Shown in pieces: positions 25,379 to 34,368 of a DNA stretch of 64,000 nt (positions are counted from its first letter, which is position 1; every line of letters starts with the position of its first letter). The position numbers were made by a program, and so were the translations under genes. This DNA comes from Mucilaginibacter flavus (GTDB taxonomy: Bacteria > Bacteroidota > Bacteroidia > Sphingobacteriales > Sphingobacteriaceae), in the NCBI RefSeq assembly GCF_030409315.1, contig NZ_JAUFPS010000024.1, positions 195,607 to 259,606 on the forward strand, in the 5' to 3' direction. The notes under the pieces were generated by a model, which made no database searches, was not told where the DNA came from, and was given only the letters and a program-made list of their open reading frames with translations.

Positions 25379-26749
25379 ATGGAAGAGATGGTTGAGCAAG
25401 TTGAGTTGCTGCTGGAAGGGCAGGACAATACCAAACTACAGGAATATTTGAACAACCTCAACATATCTGATGTTGAAGAACTCATAGGCGAACTGCCCGA
25501 ACATGGCCCCTTATTTATTGAAACGCTTTCGCTTAACCGCGCTGTAAACGTTTTCCGTATCCTCGACTTCCCTACGCAGGAACGTATCATTAAAAAACTT
25601 TCGGGCCAAAAGGTTGCCGACTTGATTAATGAACTCCCTCCCGATGACCGTACCGCTCTTTTCAGTGAATTACATGGCGACGCGGTAAAAAAACTGATCC
25701 TGAGCTTATCACCAGAGAACCGTAAAGAGGCTTTATCTCTTTTAGGTTACGAGGAAGAAAGCGTTGGCCGTTTGATGACGCCCGATTATATCGCCGTTAA
25801 AAAAACATGGGATGTAACCAGGGTACTATCGCACATTCGCCGTTACGGTAAAAACTCAGAAACTATTGATGTTATCTACGTGATTGACGAAAACGGTATT
25901 TTACTGGATGATATCAGAATCCGCGAGATTTTGCTGGTTAAACCCGAAACCAAGGTATCTGATTTGATGGACGGTCGCCTGATAGCCCTTAGCGCAAGCG
26001 ATCCGCAGGAGGAAGCGATCAACGTTTTCAGGATGAATAACCGTACGGCCTTGCCCGTGGTGGATAAAGAAAATATATTATTAGGCATTGTTACCGTTGA
26101 TGATATCCTTTGGATAGCCAACGAAGAATACACGGAAGACATTCAAAAAATTGGTGGTACCGAAGCTTTAGACGAGCCTTACCTGGATATTAACCTGTTT
26201 AAACTGGTAAAAAAACGTGTTGGTTGGCTTATCATTTTGTTTTTAGGCGAAATGCTAACCGCTACCGCGATGGGCTTTTTTGAAAAGTCGATTGAAAAAG
26301 CGGTGGTGCTGGCTCTTTTTATCCCTTTGATTATATCAAGCGGTGGTAATGGTGGCTCACAGGCATCTACCCTAATTATACAGGCCATGGCCCTTGGTGA
26401 AGTTACCGTAGCAGATTGGTGGCGTGTAATGCGCCGCGAAATTCTTTCGGGCCTGATGCTGGGTGTTACCCTTGGCGTTATTGGCTTCTTCCGTATTTAC
26501 GCCTGGACTTTGTTTTCGCCACTGTACGGTCCGCATTGGATGTTGGTTGGCTTAACCGTAGGTTGCGCCCTGGTAGGTGTAGTTTTATGGGGATCATTAG
26601 CGGGCTCCATGTTACCACTAATACTTAAAAAATTAGGTGCCGACCCGGCTACGTCGTCGGCCCCGTTTGTGGCCACCCTGGTTGACGTTACCGGGTTAAT
26701 CATTTACTTTTCAATAGCCTTGTTGTTTATGAAAGGCGTGCTGTTGTAA
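25379..26749 (+). CDS. mgtE: Magnesium transporter MgtE
   Basis: The 456-residue protein shows the MgtE plan: an N-terminal superhelical domain (about 1-125, with LPPDDRTALFSEL), two CBS domains (about 130-255), and five membrane helices at the C terminus with SSGGNGGSQASTL and ATSSAPFVATLVDVTG, the conserved pore motifs. It is a Mg2+ channel in the inner membrane gated by cytosolic magnesium. Confidence 0.96.
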   Translation: MEEMVEQVELLLEGQDNTKLQEYLNNLNISDVEELIGELPEHGPLFIETLSLNRAVNVFRILDFPTQERIIKKLSGQKVADLINELPPDDRTALFSELHGDAVKKLILSLSPENRKEALSLLGYEEESVGRLMTPDYIAVKKTWDVTRVLSHIRRYGKNSETIDVIYVIDENGILLDDIRIREILLVKPETKVSDLMDGRLIALSASDPQEEAINVFRMNNRTALPVVDKENILLGIVTVDDILWIANEEYTEDIQKIGGTEALDEPYLDINLFKLVKKRVGWLIILFLGEMLTATAMGFFEKSIEKAVVLALFIPLIISSGGNGGSQASTLIIQAMALGEVTVADWWRVMRREILSGLMLGVTLGVIGFFRIYAWTLFSPLYGPHWMLVGLTVGCALVGVVLWGSLAGSMLPLILKKLGADPATSSAPFVATLVDVTGLIIYFSIALLFMKGVLL

Positions 26750-26780
26750 TTAAACAGCGCACAAGCCCAAATACATTTAA

Positions 26781-27938
26781 TTAAACGTACGATAGCCACC
26801 AATGGCTATGCGTACGTTTATAGTTACCGTACCATTTACTGGGATAATACATCAGCGTTACAACGCCTATCCAAAACAGGTATACCGCCCAAAGCGGCCA
26901 GCCAAAGCCCTGCGCCTGCCATACCAACGGTGATCCGTCGGATTTTAGAGGCAGACCGGTAATAAGAATAAGCGCGATATTGAGGATACGTAGCACCACG
27001 AAGTGAACTATAAAATAAAAATAGGGCACATTGCCATACACCCGGCAAATATCGGTAAACCGCTTGCCCAGCTTTTCCGTTAACGCCAATAATATCATTA
27101 CCGGCCCCAATGTCATACAAATAAATAGTAACGAGGGCGATTGTTTGGTGGTATTCAAAAACGATAATAAGGTATGTGCAAAATTGCGCTGAAATACCCA
27201 TGGGGCAGAATCGCCGTAATGATTGATAAATCTTAGCACCACAAACAATCCAATTATCGAAAGGCCGGATACCAGCAATACCCGCTGCCGTTTCCGGGCG
27301 TCAAAGTCTTTTCCATATAGCGCCCCAAAAACATATCCTAATAGCAAAGGGCCCGCCCAGGGAATAACAGGATACAATACGGCGATTGTTCTGCCTGCGG
27401 GCAAAGGTATAAACAAGCTTTTAACCGATAAAAACAAGGTTGTTAAATAGCCCGATACGCCATCTTTGGGTAACGTAACATAATCCAGCAAATTATGGCC
27501 GGCAATAATGATCACGGCTATTGTAGCTATAACAGATCTTGGTAAATAGTGCAATAAAGCCAATATCATCATTCCGAAGCCTATTGCCGATAACACCTCT
27601 AAAATGAGCATTCGATATTGCAGGTTGAAGGTAAATAGCAGGGTGATAATGAGCAGATCTGACAGAACAAGCCATACCCCCCTTTTGAGCAGGAAAACAC
27701 TTAACCCGCTTTTTGTTCTTCGCTGACCTGCGATGTATGCTGATACGCCACTCAGAAAAACAAAAGTAGGCGCGCAAAAGTGGGTGATCCAACGCGTAAA
27801 AAACAAAACAACTGTAGTAGTCTGCATATTAAGCGGCGATGGCCCAGCATAATGAAAAAAATCACGGGTATGATCAAGCGCCATAATGATCATGATGAGG
27901 CCCCTTACAATGTCAATGGAGTGTATACGCTGCTTCAT
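26781..27938 (-). CDS. DUF1624 heparan-alpha-glucosaminide acetyltransferase-like membrane protein
   Basis: The 385-residue protein has about ten hydrophobic helices. The opening RIHSIDIVRGLIMIIMALDH is the signature of DUF1624 / HGSNAT-type membrane acyltransferases, which move acetyl groups across the membrane onto sugars. The last codons and stop overlap a hairpin (26782-26821). It is convergent with mgtE. Confidence 0.88.
   Translation of the reverse strand: MKQRIHSIDIVRGLIMIIMALDHTRDFFHYAGPSPLNMQTTTVVLFFTRWITHFCAPTFVFLSGVSAYIAGQRRTKSGLSVFLLKRGVWLVLSDLLIITLLFTFNLQYRMLILEVLSAIGFGMMILALLHYLPRSVIATIAVIIIAGHNLLDYVTLPKDGVSGYLTTLFLSVKSLFIPLPAGRTIAVLYPVIPWAGPLLLGYVFGALYGKDFDARKRQRVLLVSGLSIIGLFVVLRFINHYGDSAPWVFQRNFAHTLLSFLNTTKQSPSLLFICMTLGPVMILLALTEKLGKRFTDICRVYGNVPYFYFIVHFVVLRILNIALILITGLPLKSDGSPLVWQAQGFGWPLWAVYLFWIGVVTLMYYPSKWYGNYKRTHSHWWLSYV
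26782..26821. terminator. Hairpin at convergent gene ends
   Basis: TAAACGTACG(A)TAGCCA and TGGCTATG(C)GTACGTTTA pair almost fully. It overlaps the last codons of the minus-strand acyltransferase gene and lies 32 bases after mgtE. T-runs are weak, so terminator function is likely but not certain. Confidence 0.5.
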
Positions 27939-28049
27939 ATGTTTTTAATTGCTCCGGTTACAATCAACCTACCCTTTAAAACTACAATATCCAATTTAAA
28001 ATACTTATTATCAAACAAGTGCAAAAACTATTAATAAAATCCGGGGCAA

Positions 28050-28078
28050 TAAAAAAACCCTGCCTTGTGAGCAGGGTT
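28050..28078 (-). terminator. Terminator of the DUF3276 gene
   Basis: AACCCTGC and GCAGGGTT surround CTTGTGA; on the minus strand a T7 tract follows. Confidence 0.8.
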
Positions 28079-28111
28079 CCTGTAATATTAAGTTTAGCGT
28101 GTAATAGCTTA

Positions 28112-28444
28112 TTAAATTTCAAATGAAAAATCCTCATCAGCAGATGCTTTGGCTACTTCGTGGCCTTCGCTGTATTCGTAACGTTTTTCTACAACATCCT
28201 GGTTAGCACGGATGTAATCAACAGTTTCTTTTAACCCTTCGGCAAATTTTTCAAAATCTTCTTTGTATAAAAAAATCTTGTGCTTAATAAAAACGCCATC
28301 TTCCAAACGCTTTTTGCTTTCGGTTATGGTAACATAATAATCGTTTGATCGGGTTGCTTTTACATCAAAAAAATACGTTCTCTTCCCGGCTCTCACCTTC
28401 TTTGAATATACCTCTTCACGCTCTCTATTGTCAAAATCTCCCAT
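28112..28444 (-). CDS. DUF3276 PUR-like nucleic-acid-binding protein
   Basis: I place the start at the Met of MGDFDNREREEVYSKK (28444), giving 110 residues; earlier in-frame Met codons exist at 28477 and 28504 but precede the conserved region. The RAGKRTYFFDVKATRSNDYY segment is characteristic of DUF3276, a bacterial relative of eukaryotic PUR-alpha single-strand binding proteins. It probably binds single-stranded DNA or RNA. The gene stands alone with its own terminator. Confidence 0.9.
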   Translation of the reverse strand: MGDFDNREREEVYSKKVRAGKRTYFFDVKATRSNDYYVTITESKKRLEDGVFIKHKIFLYKEDFEKFAEGLKETVDYIRANQDVVEKRYEYSEGHEVAKASADEDFSFEI

Positions 28445-28574
28445 ATGAATTTCCCTGTAATTAGTTTTGGTTGGCATAAATATAAATAAAATTTCAAAGT
28501 GCAAGTATTTTATTCAATTTAATTGCGCTTTTTGAAACAAAACAAGGCTTTAATTGTGCGGGAGTTAATTTTAT

Positions 28575-30362
28575 TTACGCGTCCTGTTCTTCTTCCAGCA
28601 ATTGCTTTTCGTATAACTCAAAATAGCTGCCTTTTAGCTGCATCAGGTATTCGTGGTTGCCATGCTCAATAATTTCGCCGTTATCCATTACCAAAATCTT
28701 ATCGGCATTTTTTATGGTTGATATGCGGTGCGCTATAATAATGCTGGTTTTACCCTTCATTACCCGGCCCAGGTTGTTCAGAATCTCCTCTTCGGTACGG
28801 GTATCAACCGCCGAAAGACAATCGTCAAAAATCAGGATTTGCGGATGCTTAAAAATAGCGCGGGCTATGGATACCCGCTGTTTTTGGCCGCCGGATAAAG
28901 TAACACCCCGCTCCCCTATCAGCGTAGCAAAACCATGCTCTAACTCCACAATATTATTGTAAACCGCGGCATCTTTAGCGGCCTGTTCCACAACCGGTAA
29001 GTCCAACACATCGGCACTAAAAGCGATATTATTGGCAATGGTATCAGAAAACAGGAAAACTTCCTGCGGTACAAAACCAATTTGCGACCGGTAACTTTCT
29101 AAATTCAATTGCTCCAACGGAATTTTATCGGCCAAAACCTGCCCCCCGGTAGCATCATACATGCGCATCACCAAGTTGGCAATGGTTGATTTACCAGAAC
29201 CGGTGCGGCCAATGATAGCCACCATTTGCCCCGGTTCTATTTTAAAGGATACATTTTTTAGGGCCTCGATGCCGGTATCGGGATAAGTAAACGATACATT
29301 ATTAAATTCAATAGCACCCTTGATTGGATGTGCCGGTGCTTTGGAGGATATGATCTCGGGCTGCTCATGCAAAAACTCGTTGATGCGTTTTTGGGATGCC
29401 GCAGCGCGCTGAATAAGCGAGGTTACCCAACCCAAAGAAATTACAGGGAAGCTGAGCATGTTGAGGTATACAATAAATTCGGCAATGTTGCCTGATGAGA
29501 TATTGCCCTTCATCACCTCCACCCCGCCTACATACATCGTAATCACGTTACTTAAACCCACCAACAACAACATAATAGGGTAAAACAGGGCCTGCACTTT
29601 GGCCAGCGCCATGGAGTGAATTTTATAATTTTCACTTTCGGTAGCAAAATTTTTGCGTACAAAACCCTCACGCACGTATGATTTGATGACCCGGATGCCC
29701 GAAAAATTCTCCTGCACAAAACTGGATAAACCCGATAAACGCTGCTGAATTTGCTCGCTGCGGTAATTGATCACATTGTTTACATAGTAAATAATACCCG
29801 CCAGGATAGGCAACGGCAAAACCGAAAATATAGCCAGCCTTACGTTTACCGTGAGCATGGCATAAATAACCAACACAAACAGCACTACGGTATTAATAGT
29901 ATACATAATACCCGGGCCAAGGTACATGCGCACACGGCTTACATCCTCGGTAACACGGTTCATTAAATCGCCGGTGTTGTGACGGCGATAAAAAGCCAGC
30001 GAAAGGCGTTGATAGTGACTATATATCTCGTTTTTAAGATCGTACTCAATATGGCGCGACATGAGGATAATGGTTTGTCGCATAAAAAACAGGAACAAAC
30101 CACGAAGTAAAGCCAGCACCAGCACCAATACGCCAAACAGCATTAGGCTGCTGCCAAAAATATCATAGATCATGCCCTGGCGGTTAAAACCGGCAAACAG
30201 CTGGTAAGCGCCGATATTTTCGGTTACCAAATCAAAGGCTACCCTGATAACCTGGGCCGGCAGCACACCAAAAATGTTAGATATAATTACAAATAACACG
30301 CCCGGAATTAAATGCCAGCGGTATTTATAAAAGAATTTATTGAGGTATGCGAGATCTTTCAT
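28575..30362 (-). CDS. ABC exporter, fused permease-ATPase
   Basis: The 595-residue half transporter has six membrane helices (about 15-310) and a nucleotide-binding domain with Walker A GRTGSGKST, signature LSGGQKQR, Walker B ILIFDDCLSAVD and the H-loop IIAHR. This is the MsbA/YheI/MdlB exporter type, which works as a dimer in the inner membrane. The substrate cannot be told from sequence. Confidence 0.94.
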   Translation of the reverse strand: MKDLAYLNKFFYKYRWHLIPGVLFVIISNIFGVLPAQVIRVAFDLVTENIGAYQLFAGFNRQGMIYDIFGSSLMLFGVLVLVLALLRGLFLFFMRQTIILMSRHIEYDLKNEIYSHYQRLSLAFYRRHNTGDLMNRVTEDVSRVRMYLGPGIMYTINTVVLFVLVIYAMLTVNVRLAIFSVLPLPILAGIIYYVNNVINYRSEQIQQRLSGLSSFVQENFSGIRVIKSYVREGFVRKNFATESENYKIHSMALAKVQALFYPIMLLLVGLSNVITMYVGGVEVMKGNISSGNIAEFIVYLNMLSFPVISLGWVTSLIQRAAASQKRINEFLHEQPEIISSKAPAHPIKGAIEFNNVSFTYPDTGIEALKNVSFKIEPGQMVAIIGRTGSGKSTIANLVMRMYDATGGQVLADKIPLEQLNLESYRSQIGFVPQEVFLFSDTIANNIAFSADVLDLPVVEQAAKDAAVYNNIVELEHGFATLIGERGVTLSGGQKQRVSIARAIFKHPQILIFDDCLSAVDTRTEEEILNNLGRVMKGKTSIIIAHRISTIKNADKILVMDNGEIIEHGNHEYLMQLKGSYFELYEKQLLEEEQDA

Positions 30363-30488
30363 TTATGTTAGTCCGGAAGTGGGGGAAAGTCGGTAAGACC
30401 GAAAGACGCTGCAAAACCGGGTAATCAAAAGTATTAATTTTTAGGTGGATTGGGGGCGATGGAAAGTCGGATTGGTGTAAGAAAATGG

Positions 30489-30707
30489 TTAATAACCGCA
30501 GCATGAATTGCCGGCCTGTATGGGCGGGCATTTTACGGTAGCGTAACTACAATACACACAGCAGTCGCCCGGCAAAGGTTTTAAACGCGCATTGCAAGCC
30601 TCGCATTCATAAAAATACTGACAACTATCCGTTGGCATAGTTTCTTCTTTTTGAAACCCGCATTGCGGGCAGGTAATTACCGATTGAAGTTGAATTGCCT
30701 TAGCCAT
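30489..30707 (-). CDS. GDCCVxC small zinc-ribbon-like protein
   Basis: A 72-residue cysteine-rich protein with CPQCGF near residue 13, CEACNAR near 35, then GDCCVYCSYATVKCPPIQ. This matches the GDCCVxC family, some members of which are selenoproteins with Sec in place of one Cys; here all positions are Cys. The function is unknown. It is divergent from the AraC-type gene at 30776. Confidence 0.85.
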   Translation of the reverse strand: MAKAIQLQSVITCPQCGFQKEETMPTDSCQYFYECEACNARLKPLPGDCCVYCSYATVKCPPIQAGNSCCGY

Positions 30708-30775
30708 TTACAATTTATTACATTTAATAGATCAAAGATCAACACATTTTACGGTAATTGCAGCTACGAAAATAA

Positions 30776-31642
30776 ATGAACAGCAAAGCCCCTCTGCCAA
30801 ACATACAAACAGAAAAAGAAATAAAAGATTCCTTTGCCATAAGGTATATAGACGCGTTGAGTTTTACACACCAATCGGTTTGCAGATTGAACTATCATCG
30901 AATCTTCCTGATTACACAGGGTACTGGCAATATTCAAATTGATGAGGCAAGCTACCCCGTTACCGGTAATGAACTGTTTTTGTTAGCCAAAGGACAATGT
31001 TATCAATTCGATGACCAGACCATGATCACCGGCTTTGAACTTTGCTTTGGCGATTGTTTTTGGGATAAAACCCCACCAAGCGCCAATAATTGCAAGGCCG
31101 TTTTATTTAACAATGCCACAGCCAACCAACATGTATTGGTGGGCGATGCCGATATTACCGAACTCATTTTTCATTTTAAAACCCTGCGAGATGAATTTCT
31201 GAAGGCCGACTACATCAACAAGCCCGATGTGCTGGCAGCCTACCTCAAAATCATCATGATTAAAATAGCCAACCTTAAATCGCTATTAACCGATGGGCAC
31301 GAGAACTATGATAACCAATTGTATCGCCGTTTTTTGGAATTAGTAAGTAAAAACTACCAAAGCACGCACGAGGTTAATGAGTTTGCAGGGTTACTGGGAA
31401 TCTCAACCAGGAAACTGACCGACCTTTGCAATAAATGCGGTGGCAAAGGCGCCAAGGATATCATTAACGGGCAACTTATTGCCGAAGCTAAACGCGCTTT
31501 ACAGTTTTCTACCAAGCCGGTTAAAGAAATTGCCTTTCAACTCAACTTCGCTACGGCCGACCACTTTAGTCATTTTTTCAAGAAAAACACCCAGATGTCA
31601 CCTTTTCATTACCGGTCGCGCTTTGCGCATATTGGCATGTGA
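30776..31642 (+). CDS. AraC-family transcriptional regulator
   Basis: The 288-residue protein has an N-terminal cupin-like region (about 35-110, with RIFLITQGTGNIQID) and a C-terminal AraC DNA-binding domain, with FAGLLGISTRKLTDLCNKC and VKEIAFQLNFATADHFSHFF. It lies 68 bases before an HD-domain hydrolase on the same strand, its most likely target. Confidence 0.9.
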   Translation: MNSKAPLPNIQTEKEIKDSFAIRYIDALSFTHQSVCRLNYHRIFLITQGTGNIQIDEASYPVTGNELFLLAKGQCYQFDDQTMITGFELCFGDCFWDKTPPSANNCKAVLFNNATANQHVLVGDADITELIFHFKTLRDEFLKADYINKPDVLAAYLKIIMIKIANLKSLLTDGHENYDNQLYRRFLELVSKNYQSTHEVNEFAGLLGISTRKLTDLCNKCGGKGAKDIINGQLIAEAKRALQFSTKPVKEIAFQLNFATADHFSHFFKKNTQMSPFHYRSRFAHIGM

Positions 31643-31680
31643 TAGGGGCTTTCTGACATTTTTTAAAAAGCTTGCCGACC

Positions 31681-31688
31681 TAATTTTG
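31681..31688 (+). promoter_or_regulatory. Promoter -7 element before the HD gene
   Basis: TAATTTTG fits TAnnTTTG and lies 22 bases before the start. A TTTG box is not clear. Confidence 0.45.
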
Positions 31689-31710
31689 AGCAAAATTAAT
31701 CATCAAAATT

Positions 31711-32361
31711 ATGTTTGTAAATAAATTAAAATCCGTAGCTGGGATAATCATCCCCGATAGTACTATTGCTACCCATGCCACTGAACTTTTGCTTGAACAT
31801 GGTACCGAATTTATCTATAACCACTCTTTACGCGTGTTTCTGTTCTCATCCCTAAACGGCAAACGTAACAACTTCAAATACGATGCGGAATTACTTTATG
31901 TAAGTTCTGTTTTTCATGATCTGGGTTTAACCAAACATTATAGCAGCGCCGATTTGCGGTTTGAGGTAGATGGCGCTAATGCTGCGCGCGATTTTCTGAA
32001 AAGTCACGGTTTGCCAAAAGACCAGTTACAATTGGTTTGGGATACCATAGCCCTGCACACTACCATTGGCATTGCGGAGCATAAAGAGGCAGAAGTAGCG
32101 CTGATGTACTCGGGCGTGGGACTTGATGTGATGGGCGAAGGCTATGAAAACCTAAGCCAGGCAAACCGCGAGGAGATCATCAGGGCTTTTCCACGGAACG
32201 ACTTTAAGAAAAACATTATTCCTACCTTTTTCAGCGGCTTTGAGCATAAAACCGAAACAACCTTTGGCAATATCAAGGCTGATGTTTGCGCCTTTATGAT
32301 CCCCAATTTTCATCGTAAAAACTTTTGCGATTGCATTTTGCATTCGCCATGGAGTGAGTAA
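31711..32361 (+). CDS. HD-domain metal-dependent hydrolase
   Basis: The 216-residue protein carries the HD pattern: His38 in YNHSLRVFLF, His69-Asp70 in SVFHDLGLTKHY, and later ALHTTIGIAEHK. It resembles the cyanamide hydratase-like HD group acting on small molecules rather than the cyclic nucleotide phosphodiesterases. The AraC regulator upstream suggests inducible expression. Confidence 0.85.
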   Translation: MFVNKLKSVAGIIIPDSTIATHATELLLEHGTEFIYNHSLRVFLFSSLNGKRNNFKYDAELLYVSSVFHDLGLTKHYSSADLRFEVDGANAARDFLKSHGLPKDQLQLVWDTIALHTTIGIAEHKEAEVALMYSGVGLDVMGEGYENLSQANREEIIRAFPRNDFKKNIIPTFFSGFEHKTETTFGNIKADVCAFMIPNFHRKNFCDCILHSPWSE

Positions 32362-32371
32362 TTGCCCGATA

Positions 32372-32505
32372 TCATTGCCGTTGACTTTAGTCAACGGAAT
32401 ACCAATAAAAAAACAAGGGACTTTAGCCAAAACCCGCTTAAAGAGTTTGGCTAAAGCCCCTTTTTAGTTCCTTCTTTTACCGTTGACTAAAGTCAACGGC
32501 AATGA
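32372..32505. repeat. Nested cruciform-like inverted repeat
   Basis: Perfect 26-base arms (32372-32397 and 32480-32505), each itself palindromic around CCGTTGACTTTAGTCAACGG, enclose a second hairpin at about 32418-32460 built on CTTTAGCCAAA and TTTGGCTAAAG. A related GGCTAAAGCC-rich tract lies at 59870-60055. Confidence 0.85.
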
Positions 32506-32585
32506 ATTTCCCCAATATTTAAACCCACTAATAAACAATAGAGATACGTGGTAGCATATCCCTATTGTTTTTTAGCAACAGCCGC

Positions 32586-33371
32586 TTACAAAGCAGTAAA
32601 CTTAAAGCTATGGATAATGATTTCAACATTTTGTCCATTTGTAGGTGCCGAGCCACCGTATAACCACAAATTCATGTGTACCGGCATGGATAAGGTACTG
32701 ATAGATGTACCGGGTGAATTAAATGTAGCCGTTTGGAACTGATTGGCATCTCCATCCTGGAAACCATAAAGGCTTTGCAGCTTTACACTGGTGCTGGTAC
32801 GTTTAAAACGGTGAGTAGTATATGTGCCGTTTGGCGTAGTAAACGAGGCCGTGTACACACCCGGGCTCGCGGTTACGCCTGTCGCAGGCCAAATGGTATA
32901 GTTAAGATTATCCCAGGCGGCATTACCCCAGCGGGCAATTTCAATATCCATTTCATCATGCTGATCATTACCAGAGTAATTATACATTCCCAGCACAATG
33001 TTTTTATCAAATGAGCCTATGGCACCTTCAACCTGCCACTGATAAGTACCATAGCCTAAACTTGCTGTGGTGTAAACCTCGGCACATTCCCAATGCCCGG
33101 TTGCCGAATTGTAGGCCGCTTTTAAGTGCAGCCAGCCATTGGCATCAACCCAGGCGTAGGAAGCATTCCAATAGTTTGGCCCCGGATAGGTTTGGCCAGC
33201 CGGCGCGTTGATAACCCAGGTGTAGCCGCCAAAAGATAAGGTGCTGGCCACTTCCTTCTTTTTTGCTACCGTATTTACAGCAGCCGGCGCGGCCGGATTA
33301 ACCGCCGATTTTTCTTTAGAACATCCCGCGGCAATCATTGCAGCTAATAAAACAAAGCAGATTTTTTTCAT
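32586..33371 (-). CDS. GH16-family glucanase-like lipoprotein
   Basis: The 261-residue protein has a lipoprotein signal ending in IAAGC (Cys17), a short Ala-rich linker and a jelly-roll domain with HDEMDIEIAR, the E-x-D-x-E catalytic motif of GH16 (Glu140, Asp142, Glu144). GH16 enzymes cut beta-glucans, agars or related polymers by a retaining mechanism. It should be anchored to the outer membrane or periplasm and is transcribed alone. Confidence 0.88.
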   Translation of the reverse strand: MKKICFVLLAAMIAAGCSKEKSAVNPAAPAAVNTVAKKKEVASTLSFGGYTWVINAPAGQTYPGPNYWNASYAWVDANGWLHLKAAYNSATGHWECAEVYTTASLGYGTYQWQVEGAIGSFDKNIVLGMYNYSGNDQHDEMDIEIARWGNAAWDNLNYTIWPATGVTASPGVYTASFTTPNGTYTTHRFKRTSTSVKLQSLYGFQDGDANQFQTATFNSPGTSISTLSMPVHMNLWLYGGSAPTNGQNVEIIIHSFKFTAL

Positions 33372-33929
33372 GTTTTTTAATGATTAAGTGATTGAATTAT
33401 TTATTTGTGAGCGTGTTATTCCTGTCGATTTTTGGGCATAGCAATTCCCGTAACAGCCGCTGGGCTGCTTCAATTTTTTAAATCATATAATGTTTATTGT
33501 TTTAGGGTGTACGTTGGCGTTTTAAATTGCAGATCATAATTGGCGTTTAAAAAAAGGTAAATTATAAATCAACAATTAAAATTTTGTTGTTTAACTACAA
33601 GTGCGTAGCATTCAGCTTTTTTACCAATAAAATTTGAAAATATTTTTTGTGAAGTGGAAACATGCCGACGAGTGGGAAGTAATGTCGGCTGGCGGTGGAG
33701 GCGGTTAAAGGAATAAATTAAGAAAACGCCTTCATGCCACGCGCAATAGTAGTGGATAAACTAACCTATCTCCTATTCAGTGCAATATTATAAAGCTATG
33801 ATGCCTTTTTTTGAGACAATGCAGCCATATCCCGCTAATAAGGAGTTAAAAAAAAGATCAAGCCAAACCATGAGGTACCGCACTAAAAATAGCGGCCTCA
33901 TGTGCCGGCTCATGGCTTAAACAGCCCGT
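33372..33929. other. Intergenic region upstream of GH16 gene
   Basis: 558 bases without a supported gene. The middle is AT-rich. No tRNA, riboswitch or strong palindrome was recognised. The promoter of the GH16 gene should lie at its left end. Confidence 0.55.
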
Positions 33930-34109
33930 TTAAAAGAAATTTGGGCCATGGCTGCTCCCGATTGGGAACTTGTTAACCCTGCCATGCGCGTGATCACAAT
34001 GTGAATGATCGCGATACATTTTGGAGTTACGATTAGCGTCGGGTAGTACTTCTGATTTAATAGTTTCAGTCTTGTCAGGCTGAGTAACTGGTGCGTTTTT
34101 CTTCTTCAT
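33930..34109 (-). CDS. Small His-rich protein, unknown
   Basis: A 59-residue frame starting at ATG 34109, preceded by an unusually good Shine-Dalgarno site (AGGAG, 10 bases upstream), which makes it a likely real gene. The product begins MKKKNAPVTQPDK and ends with a His-rich segment RDHSHCDHAHGR, which could bind metal. I do not recognise the family. Confidence 0.6.
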   Translation of the reverse strand: MKKKNAPVTQPDKTETIKSEVLPDANRNSKMYRDHSHCDHAHGRVNKFPIGSSHGPNFF

Positions 34110-34276
34110 GACAAATTCTCCTGATTTAAGTTTGTAGTACAATTGGTAATACTAATTTAACTATAATGATACTCATTTCCAACAGGTCTTAAAGATTTAT
34201 TTTAGTCATTACGCCAGGCTTTTCCGGGCAAATCCCGGCCATCCATTGCCTCATTAAAGTTGATTTCAGGGGCCGG

Positions 34277-34310
34277 CTATCCCAAAGGATAGTACTATCC
34301 TTTGGGATAG
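34277..34310. promoter_or_regulatory. Tandem palindromic operator before azoR
   Basis: A 34-base perfect palindrome made of two sub-sites, CTATCC-CAAA-GGATAG and CTATCC-TTTG-GGATAG, separated by TA. It lies 58 bases before the azoreductase start. This is the kind of site bound by dimers of HxlR- or MarR-type redox regulators; the regulator is not in the window. Confidence 0.8.
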
Positions 34311-34368
34311 TCTGATGTTTTTAAAGGCTACGATAGATAGGTTTGTGGCATACTTTAAAAACAAACAA

